Assembly: GCF_003326795.1 (NCBI RefSeq)
Contig: NZ_JPWI01000001.1
Span: forward strand, 310,001 to 374,000
Length of the DNA stretch: 64,000 nucleotides
Direction of reading: 5' to 3'
Source of the DNA: Thalassospira profundimaris
GTDB taxonomy: Bacteria > Pseudomonadota > Alphaproteobacteria > Rhodospirillales > Thalassospiraceae
Shown: positions 36,679 through 44,910 of the stretch, piece after piece
Layout: every line of letters starts with the position of its first letter
How positions within the stretch are numbered: position 1 is the stretch's first letter
Notes under the pieces: generated by a model
Databases searched by the model: none
Told to the model about the DNA's origin: nothing
What the model saw: only the letters and a program-made list of their open reading frames with translations
Position numbers and translations under genes: made by a program

Positions 36679-36699
36679 AATTCGAACAGTCAATTCGAA
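36679..36699. promoter_or_regulatory. Repeated AATTCGAA half-sites in the LysR/SDR divergent region
   Basis: AATTCGAA occurs at 36679-36686 and 36692-36699. Each contains the palindrome TTCGAA, and the copies are 13 bases apart. Position just upstream of the LysR start suggests an operator for that regulator. Confidence 0.45.
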
Positions 36700-36783
36700 T
36701 ATAGGGTAATTATCCGAAAAGTCATCCGGGGCATAGTGCGCTCATCACATTTGAGGTTGTCACCCCATCCAAGGAGACTTTTC

Positions 36784-37524
36784 ATGTCTGCCAATCAAAA
36801 CAGAACCGCCATCATCACCGGAGCCGCACGCGGGATCGGCGTTGCCCTTGCCAAACGTCTTGCCGCTGATGGTTTTGCCGTGGTTATCAATTATGCCAAC
36901 TCTGCCATCCCGGCCGAGGAACTGGCCCAAAGCCTGAAAGCCGACGGGCATAAGGCCATCGCAATCGGGGCCGATATTGCCCGCCCCGATGCGGTCACCG
37001 CCCTGTTTGACAAGACCATCACCGAATTTGGCGGGGTGGATGTCATCGTCAATAATGCCGGTGTCATGACCACCCAGCCGATTGCCGACATGGATGACGC
37101 CACCTATGACGCGATGATGGATATCAATGTGCGCGGCACCTTCAATATGCTGCGCGAAGGGGCCAAACATCTGCGCGATCATGGCCGGGTGATCAATTTT
37201 TCGACCACCGCCCTGCATCTGAAATTACCAGGCTATGCAGTCTATAACGCCACCAAGGCCGCGGTTGAGGCCTTGACCGCAGTCTATGCCAAGGAATTGC
37301 GTGGTCGTCATATCACGGTCAATGCCGTTGCCCCGGGTCCGGTTGCGACCGAGCTGTTCCTCAATGGCAAAAGCGATGAACAGATCGCCCAGTTTGCCAA
37401 GATGCCGCCTCTGGAGCGGCTTGGGCAACCGGACGACATCGCCGGTGTCGTTTCCTTCCTGGCCGGGCGCGATTCCGGCTGGGTTGATGGTCAGACCATT
37501 CGTGCCAATGGCGGACTGGCGTGA
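36784..37524 (+). CDS. Short-chain dehydrogenase/reductase
   Basis: 246-residue classical SDR. Cofactor motif GAARGIG (13-19), NNAG at 90-93, catalytic S140, Y154 and K158 (YNATK), and the C-terminal WVDGQTIRANGGLA. It resembles 3-oxoacyl-ACP reductase-like enzymes with NADP preference, but the substrate is unknown. ATG at 36784 has AAGGAG in front. Likely controlled by the divergent LysR protein. Confidence 0.93.
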   Translation: MSANQNRTAIITGAARGIGVALAKRLAADGFAVVINYANSAIPAEELAQSLKADGHKAIAIGADIARPDAVTALFDKTITEFGGVDVIVNNAGVMTTQPIADMDDATYDAMMDINVRGTFNMLREGAKHLRDHGRVINFSTTALHLKLPGYAVYNATKAAVEALTAVYAKELRGRHITVNAVAPGPVATELFLNGKSDEQIAQFAKMPPLERLGQPDDIAGVVSFLAGRDSGWVDGQTIRANGGLA

Positions 37525-37562
37525 TTTTCACCCGGATGCCGCAATCAGGGATCAATAAACTG

Positions 37563-37658
37563 CGCAGATAGCCCCCCAACCCCGTATCTGCGTTGGCCCA
37601 AATTCCTGAAAGACTGGCAAATGACGTCGCCTGATCCTTTGTATCGGGCGGCGTCATT
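37563..37658. terminator. Two hairpins downstream of the SDR gene
   Basis: First hairpin: CGCAGATA (37563-37570) with TATCTGCG (37585-37592). Second: AATGACG...GAT (37620-37635) with ATC...CGTCATT (37643-37658), a 16-bp stem with two G-U pairs. No long T-run, so these are mRNA-end structures or inefficient terminators in an otherwise empty 245-base gap. Confidence 0.45.
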
Positions 37659-37769
37659 GCCGTTTGGCGATGGCCCCCACGCGATGTGATAACTTTTGCC
37701 GGTTCAATCACCCTTGCCGCAAAAGCTTCCTTTCGGCCATGATGCCCGGCCACCAATGAAAGGGACCCC

Positions 37770-38261
37770 ATGTCAGACAGCACCAACCTCACGTTTCGCT
37801 ATGCCACCCGCGAAGATTTACCTGCCATCGTTGCGCTTTTGGCCGACGATGAAAAAGGCAAAACCCGCGAGGAATTAGCCGATCCATTGCCCGATGCCTA
37901 TTATCAGGCCTTTGATGCGATGGAGTCCCAATCGACCGACGCTTTGCCCAACAAATATTTTCTGGCCATTCTGGGCGACGAGATTGTCGGCTGTCTGCAG
38001 CTGACCCTGATTGCCGGATTGTCGCGGCGCGGACAATTGCGCGCCCAGATCGAAGGGGTTCGGGTCTCAAGCAAGGTGCGCGGTCAGAAGATCGGTGAAA
38101 AACTGATAACAGAATCCATTTCGATTTCGAAATCACTTGGCGCGGTACTGATCCAGTTTACCACCGATAAAACCCGCAAGGATGCCCACCGGTTTTATGA
38201 ACGGCTTGGCTTTGTCGCCAGCCACGAAGGCATGAAAATGGCGCTTGGCCAGATGCCGTAA
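37770..38261 (+). CDS. GNAT N-acetyltransferase
   Basis: 163 residues. N-terminal TFRYATREDLPAIVALLADDE, the acetyl-CoA motif IEGVRVSSKVRGQKIGEKLI, and DAHRFYERLGFVASHEGMKM are the GNAT core in order. GAAAGGGAC precedes the ATG. Acceptor substrate unknown. Confidence 0.93.
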   Translation: MSDSTNLTFRYATREDLPAIVALLADDEKGKTREELADPLPDAYYQAFDAMESQSTDALPNKYFLAILGDEIVGCLQLTLIAGLSRRGQLRAQIEGVRVSSKVRGQKIGEKLITESISISKSLGAVLIQFTTDKTRKDAHRFYERLGFVASHEGMKMALGQMP

Positions 38262-38348
38262 TCTGTGGCTTTGCGCTTGCGCAATAACATTGCGGTCAAT
38301 TTCTGCTAGACTGTACCAGTCCCTTCAAGCACGGATCGGAGCACCATC

Positions 38349-38642
38349 ATGAATTTGATCGAATTGCAGGATATGGCCCGTGAACGCGGTTTCATCCATC
38401 TGTTCAGTGCCCGTAACAATCATGTGTTCTGTGATGGCAAACAGGCAAAATACCATGCCGATGACCTGACGATCCTTGACAGTCGTGGGGTCGATAACGG
38501 CACCGATCCCGGCGATGACGCCACCCTTTATATGATTGAGGCCGCCGACGGCACACGCGGCATGCTGATTGTCCCTGACAGTTTCCATACCGATCCCGAC
38601 AAGGCCGATCTGGTCGATCATTTGCGCCGTCGTCCGTCCTGA
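38349..38642 (+). CDS. Small acidic conserved protein, paralogue 1 of a tandem pair
   Basis: 97 residues, no signal peptide or membrane segment, rich in Asp and Glu. It shares with the next gene the central GTDPGDDATLYMIEA and the terminal DSFHTDPDKADLVDHLRR. The order (short helix with RGFIHLF, then strands, then the DPGDD motif) recalls small proteins loosely annotated as phosphoribosylpyrophosphate synthetase-related, but there is no PRPP synthetase domain. Function unknown. CGGAGC precedes the ATG. Confidence 0.75.
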   Translation: MNLIELQDMARERGFIHLFSARNNHVFCDGKQAKYHADDLTILDSRGVDNGTDPGDDATLYMIEAADGTRGMLIVPDSFHTDPDKADLVDHLRRRPS

Positions 38643-38729
38643 TCTGTCGCGCACCTGTCATGTGTCGGAACATTCCTGACATCTGTGACGTTTTACCTGT
38701 ATCAGGAAATTTCGATCACGGAGGTTCCC

Positions 38730-39029
38730 ATGACCCTTGCCGATCTTCAGGCAAATGCCAAAGAACACGGCTTTACCCATCATTTCATGTGCGAACGCGA
38801 TGGTGTGCGCAGCGACGGCACCGGTCATCTTTATGCCGCCGACGAACTGCGACTTGTCCATTCCAACAGCACCGATCACGGTACCGATCCGGGCGATGAT
38901 GCAACACTTTTCATGATCGAGGCCAAAGACGGCACCAAAGGGATCATGATCGTCGCGGATTCATTCCATACCGACCCGCACAAGGCCCGCATCATCGATC
39001 AGCTGCGCCGAAACCGGGCGAACAGCTAG
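38730..39029 (+). CDS. Small acidic conserved protein, paralogue 2
   Basis: 99 residues starting at ATG 38730 behind ACGGAGG. It aligns without large gaps to the preceding gene: HGFTHHF for RGFIHLF, GTDPGDDATLFMIEA, and DSFHTDPHKARIIDQLRR. The pair arose by tandem duplication and has since diverged in the N-terminal third. Each has its own ribosome site, with an 87-base spacer. Followed by a heptanucleotide repeat. Function unknown. Confidence 0.75.
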   Translation: MTLADLQANAKEHGFTHHFMCERDGVRSDGTGHLYAADELRLVHSNSTDHGTDPGDDATLFMIEAKDGTKGIMIVADSFHTDPHKARIIDQLRRNRANS

Positions 39030-39034
39030 ACAGG

Positions 39035-39076
39035 GCTAATAGCTAATAGCTAATAGCTAATAGCTAATAGCCAATT
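39035..39076. repeat. Heptanucleotide tandem repeat (GCTAATA)5 plus one degenerate unit
   Basis: Five exact GCTAATA units (39035-39069) followed by GCCAATT. On the minus strand the array begins at the last codons (Gly-Tyr-stop) of the TpsB remnant, so its stop codon TAG lies in the repeat. It probably grew by slipped-strand replication from the end of that gene. Confidence 0.9.
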
Positions 39077-39879
39077 GTCACTTGCAAATGAAGTCGGCTG
39101 GAACGGTCGGTAATGACGTCTGCGTTATCGGCAAGCTCCCAGCCATAATCCGCCGAGACCGAGATTAACGGTCCGAGGAAATAACGCAGGCCCAGTCCGG
39201 CTGATGCAACAGTGACGGTGGAATCCTCGCCAGCAATCGGAAACTTGTTCCGGCCAGCCCCCAGATCAGCAAATGTCAGAAATGTCAGGCTGTCCTGAGC
39301 CGGAAGATCAATATCGGCCAGATTTTGCGACAGTCCGGGCAGCAAATCGACAAGCCCGAAGGACGGAGCATGCAACTCAAACCGGCCAACAATTGCCTCA
39401 TCGCGATAAATTTTGCCATCCTGATAGCCGCGCACCGCAGATGAACCAGTCATCATGAGCTGTTCGCTTCCCAGAAGATTACCGGATGCCAATTGTGCAT
39501 TGACCGATCCATGCAGGCTGAAATCATTGGGCAAGGGCGTGGCAAAGGAAAAGGCCCCCCGGCCGATAAGGTAATTGGCCTTTGCCCCCGAACGACTGGT
39601 ATTGAAATACTGATCCTCATTTCGCGATGTCAGGCCACCGGGGCTGGCAACGATGGTGCCGCCAAATCCGAACGTTGTGCCATCCATCGTATAATTTCCG
39701 GAATAGCCGGCCTCGGCCTGGACGACATGGGTCACATTGTCTGTAACCGGCGTGGTGGAATAGAGCAGGGTGTTATCACTTGATTTGAACGGCACACTGA
39801 AATTCAGCTGGTCGGTATAGGCTCCGACCGTCTCAAGCGGAGAATCACATCTCCGCCTGATCGGGCTGACGACTAATCT
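39064..39879 (-). pseudogene. C-terminal remnant of a TpsB/ShlB-FhaC outer-membrane transporter
   Basis: An open frame of 271 codons, bounded upstream by a stop at 39880-39882 and lacking any plausible start in its first 28 codons (a GTG at 39795 is internal). The sequence is a beta-barrel end: GSSAVRGYQDGKIYRDEAIVGR is the conserved VRGY..G lid-lock region of two-partner secretion transporters, and the C-terminal aromatic in LQVTIGY is right for outer-membrane insertion. Full-length TpsB proteins are about 550-600 residues with POTRA domains, so signal peptide, POTRA domains and part of the barrel are missing. No TpsA partner is adjacent. The ORF itself is intact, so the loss was by 5' deletion. 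Confidence 0.75.
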
Positions 39880-40054
39880 TCATACTTTTCAACACACTAT
39901 ACAGAATCTTTCCAGGGATAAAATTCAACCTGCACATCATGAATATGTGATTTCCGCGCATATCATGCTTGACATCCCTTCTTCTGATATAGATAGTTCG
40001 GTAACAGAACGAATTAAATAAACCAAATAAAAATCAGATCATCAGGAGAGGCCG

Positions 40055-41269
40055 GTGAGCGAAACTTTGCGCATTTCCCGGAAGTTTTCCCAGCGTGCAG
40101 TAATGGAGACCATCGTCCAGAATGGTCCGATTTCGCGTGCATCCATTGCCAAACAAACCGGTCTGTCAAAACAGACGATTTCCGAAATTGTCCGTCAGCT
40201 TGAAGAAGCCGGCTGGGTACAGGAAACCGGGCGCACCGGCGGCCATATCGGTCGTACTGCTGTTACCTATGAACTGATCCCTGACGCTGCCTTCATTGCC
40301 GCAGTTGATCTTGGCGGCACCAAGGTTCGCGTCGCCATTGCCGATCTGGCCTGTCAGGTCTTTGCCGAGGAAGTCGCTCCCACCGATCCCCGTGGCGGTC
40401 AGGATCTGGTCAACCAGATTGCCGAACTGTGCTGGCAAGCGGCCCGCAACCAGAAGATCGACCGCGACCGCATCCGCCTTGCAGTTATCGGCGTGCCCGG
40501 TGCCCCGGACCCGAAAACCGGTCGGGTTCTGCTGGCGCCAAATATTGCCGGTTTTGAAGACATGAATGTCTTTGCCGCGTTTGAGGAGGCGTTCGGCTTT
40601 GATGTCATGCTTGAAAATGACGTCAATCTGGCTGTTCTGGGTGAAAACTGGCTCGGTGAAGGCCAGGGCATTGATAATCTGGCCTTTATTGCATTGGGCA
40701 CCGGGATCGGCAGCGGCCTGATGGTGAATGGCGAACTGGTGCGGGGCGCCCGGAATGCGGCTGGCGAACTTGGTTTCCTGCCATTCGGTGCAGACCCGTT
40801 TGATAGCGAGTCCATTCGGGCCGGAGCTTATGAACGTGTTGTGGCCTCGGTCGGAATGGTCCAGCGTTATAAGGCATTGACCGGACGTGACGTCAAAGTG
40901 CCCGAAATCTTTGATGCCGCCAATGGCGGCGAAGTAGCCGCCAGTCAGGTTCTTGATGAAACGGCCCGCTATCTTGCCTTTGGGGTGGGTGCAATTGCCG
41001 CCATCGCCAATCCGGAAAAGATCATTCTTGGCGGTTCCATCGGTGATCGTCCGGAACTGATTGCGCGCACCCAAAAATTCCTGATCCAGATCATGCCCCA
41101 ACCGGTCGAAATCGTGCCCAGCAACCTGCATCAGCGCGCCGCCATCATCGGGGCTGCGGCCATCGGGCTTGGCCATCTTCATAATACCTTTTTCGGGGCT
41201 GATGCCCCGGACGGGCGCATTTCCCTGCCCCCGGCCAGCTCGGTATCGCTGCAAGGAGCCGGGAAATGA
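40055..41269 (+). CDS. ROK-family transcriptional regulator
   Basis: 404 residues from a GTG at 40055 behind AGGAGAGG. An N-terminal winged HTH (about residues 12-60, NGPISRASIAKQTGLSKQTISEIVRQLEEAGW) is joined to a ROK sugar-kinase-like domain with VDLGGTKVRVA. The cysteine-rich zinc motif of catalytic ROK kinases is absent (AAGELGFLPFG instead), as in several regulators. It heads the transport operon, its stop overlaps the M20 gene by 4 bases, and it probably represses the unit until a sugar-like ligand binds. Confidence 0.92.
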   Translation: MSETLRISRKFSQRAVMETIVQNGPISRASIAKQTGLSKQTISEIVRQLEEAGWVQETGRTGGHIGRTAVTYELIPDAAFIAAVDLGGTKVRVAIADLACQVFAEEVAPTDPRGGQDLVNQIAELCWQAARNQKIDRDRIRLAVIGVPGAPDPKTGRVLLAPNIAGFEDMNVFAAFEEAFGFDVMLENDVNLAVLGENWLGEGQGIDNLAFIALGTGIGSGLMVNGELVRGARNAAGELGFLPFGADPFDSESIRAGAYERVVASVGMVQRYKALTGRDVKVPEIFDAANGGEVAASQVLDETARYLAFGVGAIAAIANPEKIILGGSIGDRPELIARTQKFLIQIMPQPVEIVPSNLHQRAAIIGAAAIGLGHLHNTFFGADAPDGRISLPPASSVSLQGAGK

Positions 41270-42540
41270 CCCAGACATCCGACCTGCACACCAGACTGGC
41301 CAAATTGCTTGATCGCGATGATGCGCTTGACCTGTTCCGGGGGGCCATCGGGGCTGAAAGCATTACAGGAAACGAAGCCAACTTCGTCGCCTATCTTGCC
41401 AGCCAGATGGAAAAGCGCGGTATTGAAGCCATCGCAACCGCCGAGTTTGAACCCGGTCGCCCCAATATCTGGGGAGAGCGCAAAGGGACCACCAGTCATT
41501 CCGATAACACATCGAAACGACTTCTGTTTATCGGTCATACCGATACGGTCCATGTCGATGGCTGGCGCGAACATTGGCAGGGTACAGAACGCGAAGATCC
41601 GTTTGGTGCGCCATTGATCGACGGTGAAGTCTGGGGCCGGGGATCCGGTGATCTCAAAGCCGGGATTTGCGCATCGCTTGCAGCACTCAGCCTTCTGGAT
41701 GCAGCGGGTATCCGGCTTAAAGGCGATCTTGCCTTTGCCTATGTCGGCGATGAAGAAAGCGGTCAGCCCGGATCGGGCATCTCGGCCGGGGTCAAGGATT
41801 ACACCAACCGCATCAAAGCGGGCGAGATCGCCAAGCCTGACTTTACAGTCTATGTCGAACCAACTCGTCTTGCGGTCTATCCGGCCCAGATCGGCTTTTA
41901 CATCGCCGATATCAAAATCACCGGGAAATCGGCCTATTTCGGGGTGCCGGAACTGGGCAAGGATGCACTGAAAGCTGCACATTCCGTCATGTCCGCACTG
42001 TGGTCGCATTCGGATGACCTGAAATCGCGCGGGCATCACGACCTGATCGGCGAGGGCTTCCTTCTGATCACCGGACTGACCGGCGGCGGTTTCATTGCGG
42101 TTCCGGAAGAATGTTCTTTGTCGCTGATCCGCAAACTGTTGCCGGGCGAAAGCCTGGATGATGCGGCCCGCGAAATGGAAGACGTCATTCGCAGCGCCAT
42201 CGTTGATCCCGATATTGCAGTTGCGATCAGCTATCCGGCCGGACGTGATCATCCGCTTGGTGGATCAGCCGCCGAGATCGACCCGACTTTGCCCGAAGTG
42301 CGCGCTTTGTCTGAGGCTGTCGCTGGTGCGATGGCAGGACGGGGCACCATTGAAGGCGCGCCGTTCTGGTCGGAAACCCCGTTCTTTGTCAACGAGCTGG
42401 GCACACCGGCGGTCTATTGCGCGCCCGGTGATATCCGCAACTGCCACACATTCGAAGAACGCGTTGATATCGAAGAATATTTTGCAGGCATCGTCGCCTT
42501 TGCCTGCTTTATGGCACGTTATTGCGGAGTTGCAGACTGA
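41266..42540 (+). CDS. M20-family metallohydrolase (ArgE/DapE-like deacylase or peptidase)
   Basis: 424 residues. Zinc-ligand motifs GHTDTVHVDGW, GRGSGDLKAG and the catalytic glutamate in VGDEESG are intact, and the inserted dimerisation domain follows (KITGKSAYFGVPELGKDAL). C-terminal APGDIRNCHTFEERVDIEEY holds the last ligand. M20 enzymes cleave N-acyl groups or small peptides. Tight coupling to the ROK regulator and to the importer suggests it deacylates the imported compound. Substrate unknown; cytoplasmic (no signal peptide). Confidence 0.92.
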   Translation: MTQTSDLHTRLAKLLDRDDALDLFRGAIGAESITGNEANFVAYLASQMEKRGIEAIATAEFEPGRPNIWGERKGTTSHSDNTSKRLLFIGHTDTVHVDGWREHWQGTEREDPFGAPLIDGEVWGRGSGDLKAGICASLAALSLLDAAGIRLKGDLAFAYVGDEESGQPGSGISAGVKDYTNRIKAGEIAKPDFTVYVEPTRLAVYPAQIGFYIADIKITGKSAYFGVPELGKDALKAAHSVMSALWSHSDDLKSRGHHDLIGEGFLLITGLTGGGFIAVPEECSLSLIRKLLPGESLDDAAREMEDVIRSAIVDPDIAVAISYPAGRDHPLGGSAAEIDPTLPEVRALSEAVAGAMAGRGTIEGAPFWSETPFFVNELGTPAVYCAPGDIRNCHTFEERVDIEEYFAGIVAFACFMARYCGVAD

Positions 42541-42628
42541 GACCAGGCGACAGCTTACCACCACCAGAACCGACCAAAAACAAGACCAAACAAGACAAAA
42601 AACACATTATCTATCAGAGGAATGGCTC

Positions 42629-43690
42629 ATGCTGATCAAGGGATTGCTTAAAACCGGTCTGATCGCCGGTATCATGATGACAAGCGCACTCGCCCATGCC
42701 CAGACCGTTGGTCCGAACGGCGAAACCGCAACGCCAAGTGCCGAAATCACCCTGTCGGACGCCGAGTTTGCCAGCCTGAAGGAAAAGGGCCTCAAGGCCG
42801 CTTTGCTGTGGCATACCTCGTCTGATTTCATCAATGCGGTTTCGGCTGGTGCCACCGATGAGTTCGCCAAGGCAGGCGTTTCAATCGCAGTGACCACCGA
42901 TGCCGGATTTGATGCCGCCCGTCAGCGCAGTGACATTGAAACCGCCCTTACCGCTGAACCCGACGTGATCCTTGCCCTGCCGCTTGATCCGGTGACCTCG
43001 GCTGCAGCCTTCCGCGAGGCGGTTGCCAATAATACCAAGCTGGTCTTCCTGTCGAACCTGCCATCCGGCTACGAACATGGCAGCGACTATGCCGCCATCG
43101 TCACCGATGACCTGTTCGAGATGGGCAAACAGGCCGCAGATGCCCTTGCCAGGGATATCGGTGAAAAGGGCAAGGTTGGCTGGATCTTCCACGATGCCAC
43201 CTATTACGTCACCAACCAGCGTGACAATGCCTTTAAAACTACAATCGAAAAAGACTATCCGGGCATTGAAATCGTTGCAGAACAGGGCATTACCGACCCG
43301 GCCCGCGCCGAGGAACTGGCATCTGCCATGCTGCTTCAGCACCCGGACCTTGACGGCATCTATGTCACCTGGGCCGAACCGGCAGATGGCGTTCTGGCCG
43401 CCCTTCGTGCGAGTGGCAACAAACACACCAAAATCGTGACGCTTGATCTGTCCGAACCGGTCGCGCTTGACATGGTACGCGATGGCAATGTCACCGCGAT
43501 TGTTGCCGACAAGGCCTATGAACTCGGCCGCGCAATGGCGGCAACCGGCCTTAAGGCGCTTCTGGGTGAAGAAACCCCGGCCTTTATCGTGGCCCCGGCA
43601 CTGACAGTCGAAAAGGCCAATGTGCTTGAAGGCTGGAAAGAATCGCTTAACCGCGAAGCACCGGAATCCGTGATCAAGACCCTGAACTAG
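42629..43690 (+). CDS. RbsB-type periplasmic binding protein, copy 1
   Basis: 353 residues from ATG 42629 with AGAGG eight bases before; the much longer open frame runs through the M20 gene. Signal peptide ends HAQ. The mature N terminus, QTVGPNGETATPSAEI, is an unusual extension shared with copy 2. Periplasmic-binding-protein family-4 features follow: LWHTSSDF, DAGFDAARQRSDIET, ILALPLDPV, and TNQRDNAFKTTIEKDYP. Sugar-class fold (CUT2), though ligand-contact positions cannot be read with certainty. It belongs to the importer with the permease at 44911 and ATPase at 47126. Confidence 0.93.
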   Translation: MLIKGLLKTGLIAGIMMTSALAHAQTVGPNGETATPSAEITLSDAEFASLKEKGLKAALLWHTSSDFINAVSAGATDEFAKAGVSIAVTTDAGFDAARQRSDIETALTAEPDVILALPLDPVTSAAAFREAVANNTKLVFLSNLPSGYEHGSDYAAIVTDDLFEMGKQAADALARDIGEKGKVGWIFHDATYYVTNQRDNAFKTTIEKDYPGIEIVAEQGITDPARAEELASAMLLQHPDLDGIYVTWAEPADGVLAALRASGNKHTKIVTLDLSEPVALDMVRDGNVTAIVADKAYELGRAMAATGLKALLGEETPAFIVAPALTVEKANVLEGWKESLNREAPESVIKTLN

Positions 43691-43771
43691 GGCGAAACAG
43701 ACTTTGCAGCGGGTCGTCTGCCCCGGGCGGGCGGCCCCTCGTCAAACCACGTTTTTTCGGAGAGTTCGGAC

Positions 43772-44842
43772 ATGCGATCCCTCAAAACCTTTTCGCCTTG
43801 GCTTGCCTCGATCCTGGTTTCGATTGCCGTCACCAGTCCGTTATCTGCCCAAACCGTCGGCCCGAACGGCGAACAGCCTACCCCGGCTGCAAGCATTCAG
43901 CTTGATGATGCGGAAATTGATGCCATCAAGGGCAGCAATCTCACCGCGGCCCTCGTCTGGCATGAAATGAGCGAATATACCGATGCTGTCAATCGTGGCG
44001 CACAGGATGAATTCAAGCGCCTTGGTATTGAAATCATTGCACAAACCGATGCCGGTTTTGATACCGCCCGTCAGCGCGCCGATGTTGAAACCGTGATGGC
44101 CAAAAACCCGTCCATCATCCTGTCCTTGCCGGTCGACCCGGCAAGTGCTGCTGCGGTCTATAACCCGGCACGCGATGCCGGTGTAACGCTGGCCTTTGTC
44201 GATAACGCACCGACCGGCTATGTCCACGGCAAGGACTACGTGACAATCGTATCCGATGACCTGTTCCAGATGGGCAAGAAGGCAGCCGATGCAATGGCGA
44301 CTGCACTCGGTGGCAAAGGCAAGGTTGGTTATATCTTCCACGATGCCGACTTCTACGTCACCAATCAGCGTGACAATGCCTTCAAGACCACGATTGAAAA
44401 AGACTATCCAGACATGTCAATCACCGCCGAAGCCGGAATTGCCGATCCCGCCCTTGGCGAAGAAATCGCCCATGGCATGCTGATCCAGAACCCCGATCTT
44501 AATGGCATTTATGTCACCTGGGCCGAACCGGCACTCGGAGCCCTGGCCGTGCTTCGTTCGATGGGCAACAAGGACACCAAGATCGTGACCCTTGATCTGA
44601 ATGAACCGGCGGCACTCGATATGATTTCCGGTGGGAACTTTGCCGCCATTGTTGCCGATGAGGCCTATAACATTGGTGTAACAGCTGCCCGTGCGGCGGC
44701 GGCAAATGCCGCCAATGGCAAATCTGCACCACCGTTTCTTGTTGTGGATTCGCTTGCAGTCACCAAAGACAACATTCTTGATGGATGGAAACAGTCTCTG
44801 TCCAAAGAGGCCCCGGCAACCATTGCCGACAGCCTGAAATAA
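43772..44842 (+). CDS. RbsB-type periplasmic binding protein, copy 2
   Basis: 356 residues, signal peptide ending LSAQ. Paralogue of the preceding gene: identical runs include QTVGPNGE, TNQRDNAFKTTIEKDYP and GIYVTWAEPA, and the two align end to end with few gaps. Binding-cleft neighbourhoods differ in places (WHEMSEYTDAV here against WHTSSDFINAV), so the copies may recognise different ligands. GGAGAG precedes the ATG. Both copies are intact and should serve the single permease downstream. Confidence 0.93.
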   Translation: MRSLKTFSPWLASILVSIAVTSPLSAQTVGPNGEQPTPAASIQLDDAEIDAIKGSNLTAALVWHEMSEYTDAVNRGAQDEFKRLGIEIIAQTDAGFDTARQRADVETVMAKNPSIILSLPVDPASAAAVYNPARDAGVTLAFVDNAPTGYVHGKDYVTIVSDDLFQMGKKAADAMATALGGKGKVGYIFHDADFYVTNQRDNAFKTTIEKDYPDMSITAEAGIADPALGEEIAHGMLIQNPDLNGIYVTWAEPALGALAVLRSMGNKDTKIVTLDLNEPAALDMISGGNFAAIVADEAYNIGVTAARAAAANAANGKSAPPFLVVDSLAVTKDNILDGWKQSLSKEAPATIADSLK

Positions 44843-44910
44843 GCGCGCATGCAGGCGTACCCGACTGGTGTGCCTGCATTCCCTGAATACATCCTAGGAG
44901 GGAGACTTCC

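Noticed and set aside
39035-39076. Possible CRISPR-like array
   Set aside because: Units are 7 bases and directly adjacent with no spacers; it is a simple tandem repeat.
41179-42252. Minus-strand open frame of over 350 codons opposite the M20 gene
   Set aside because: Shadow of a GC-rich gene; its translation is full of Cys, Arg and His with no family pattern, while the M20 motifs on the plus strand are intact.
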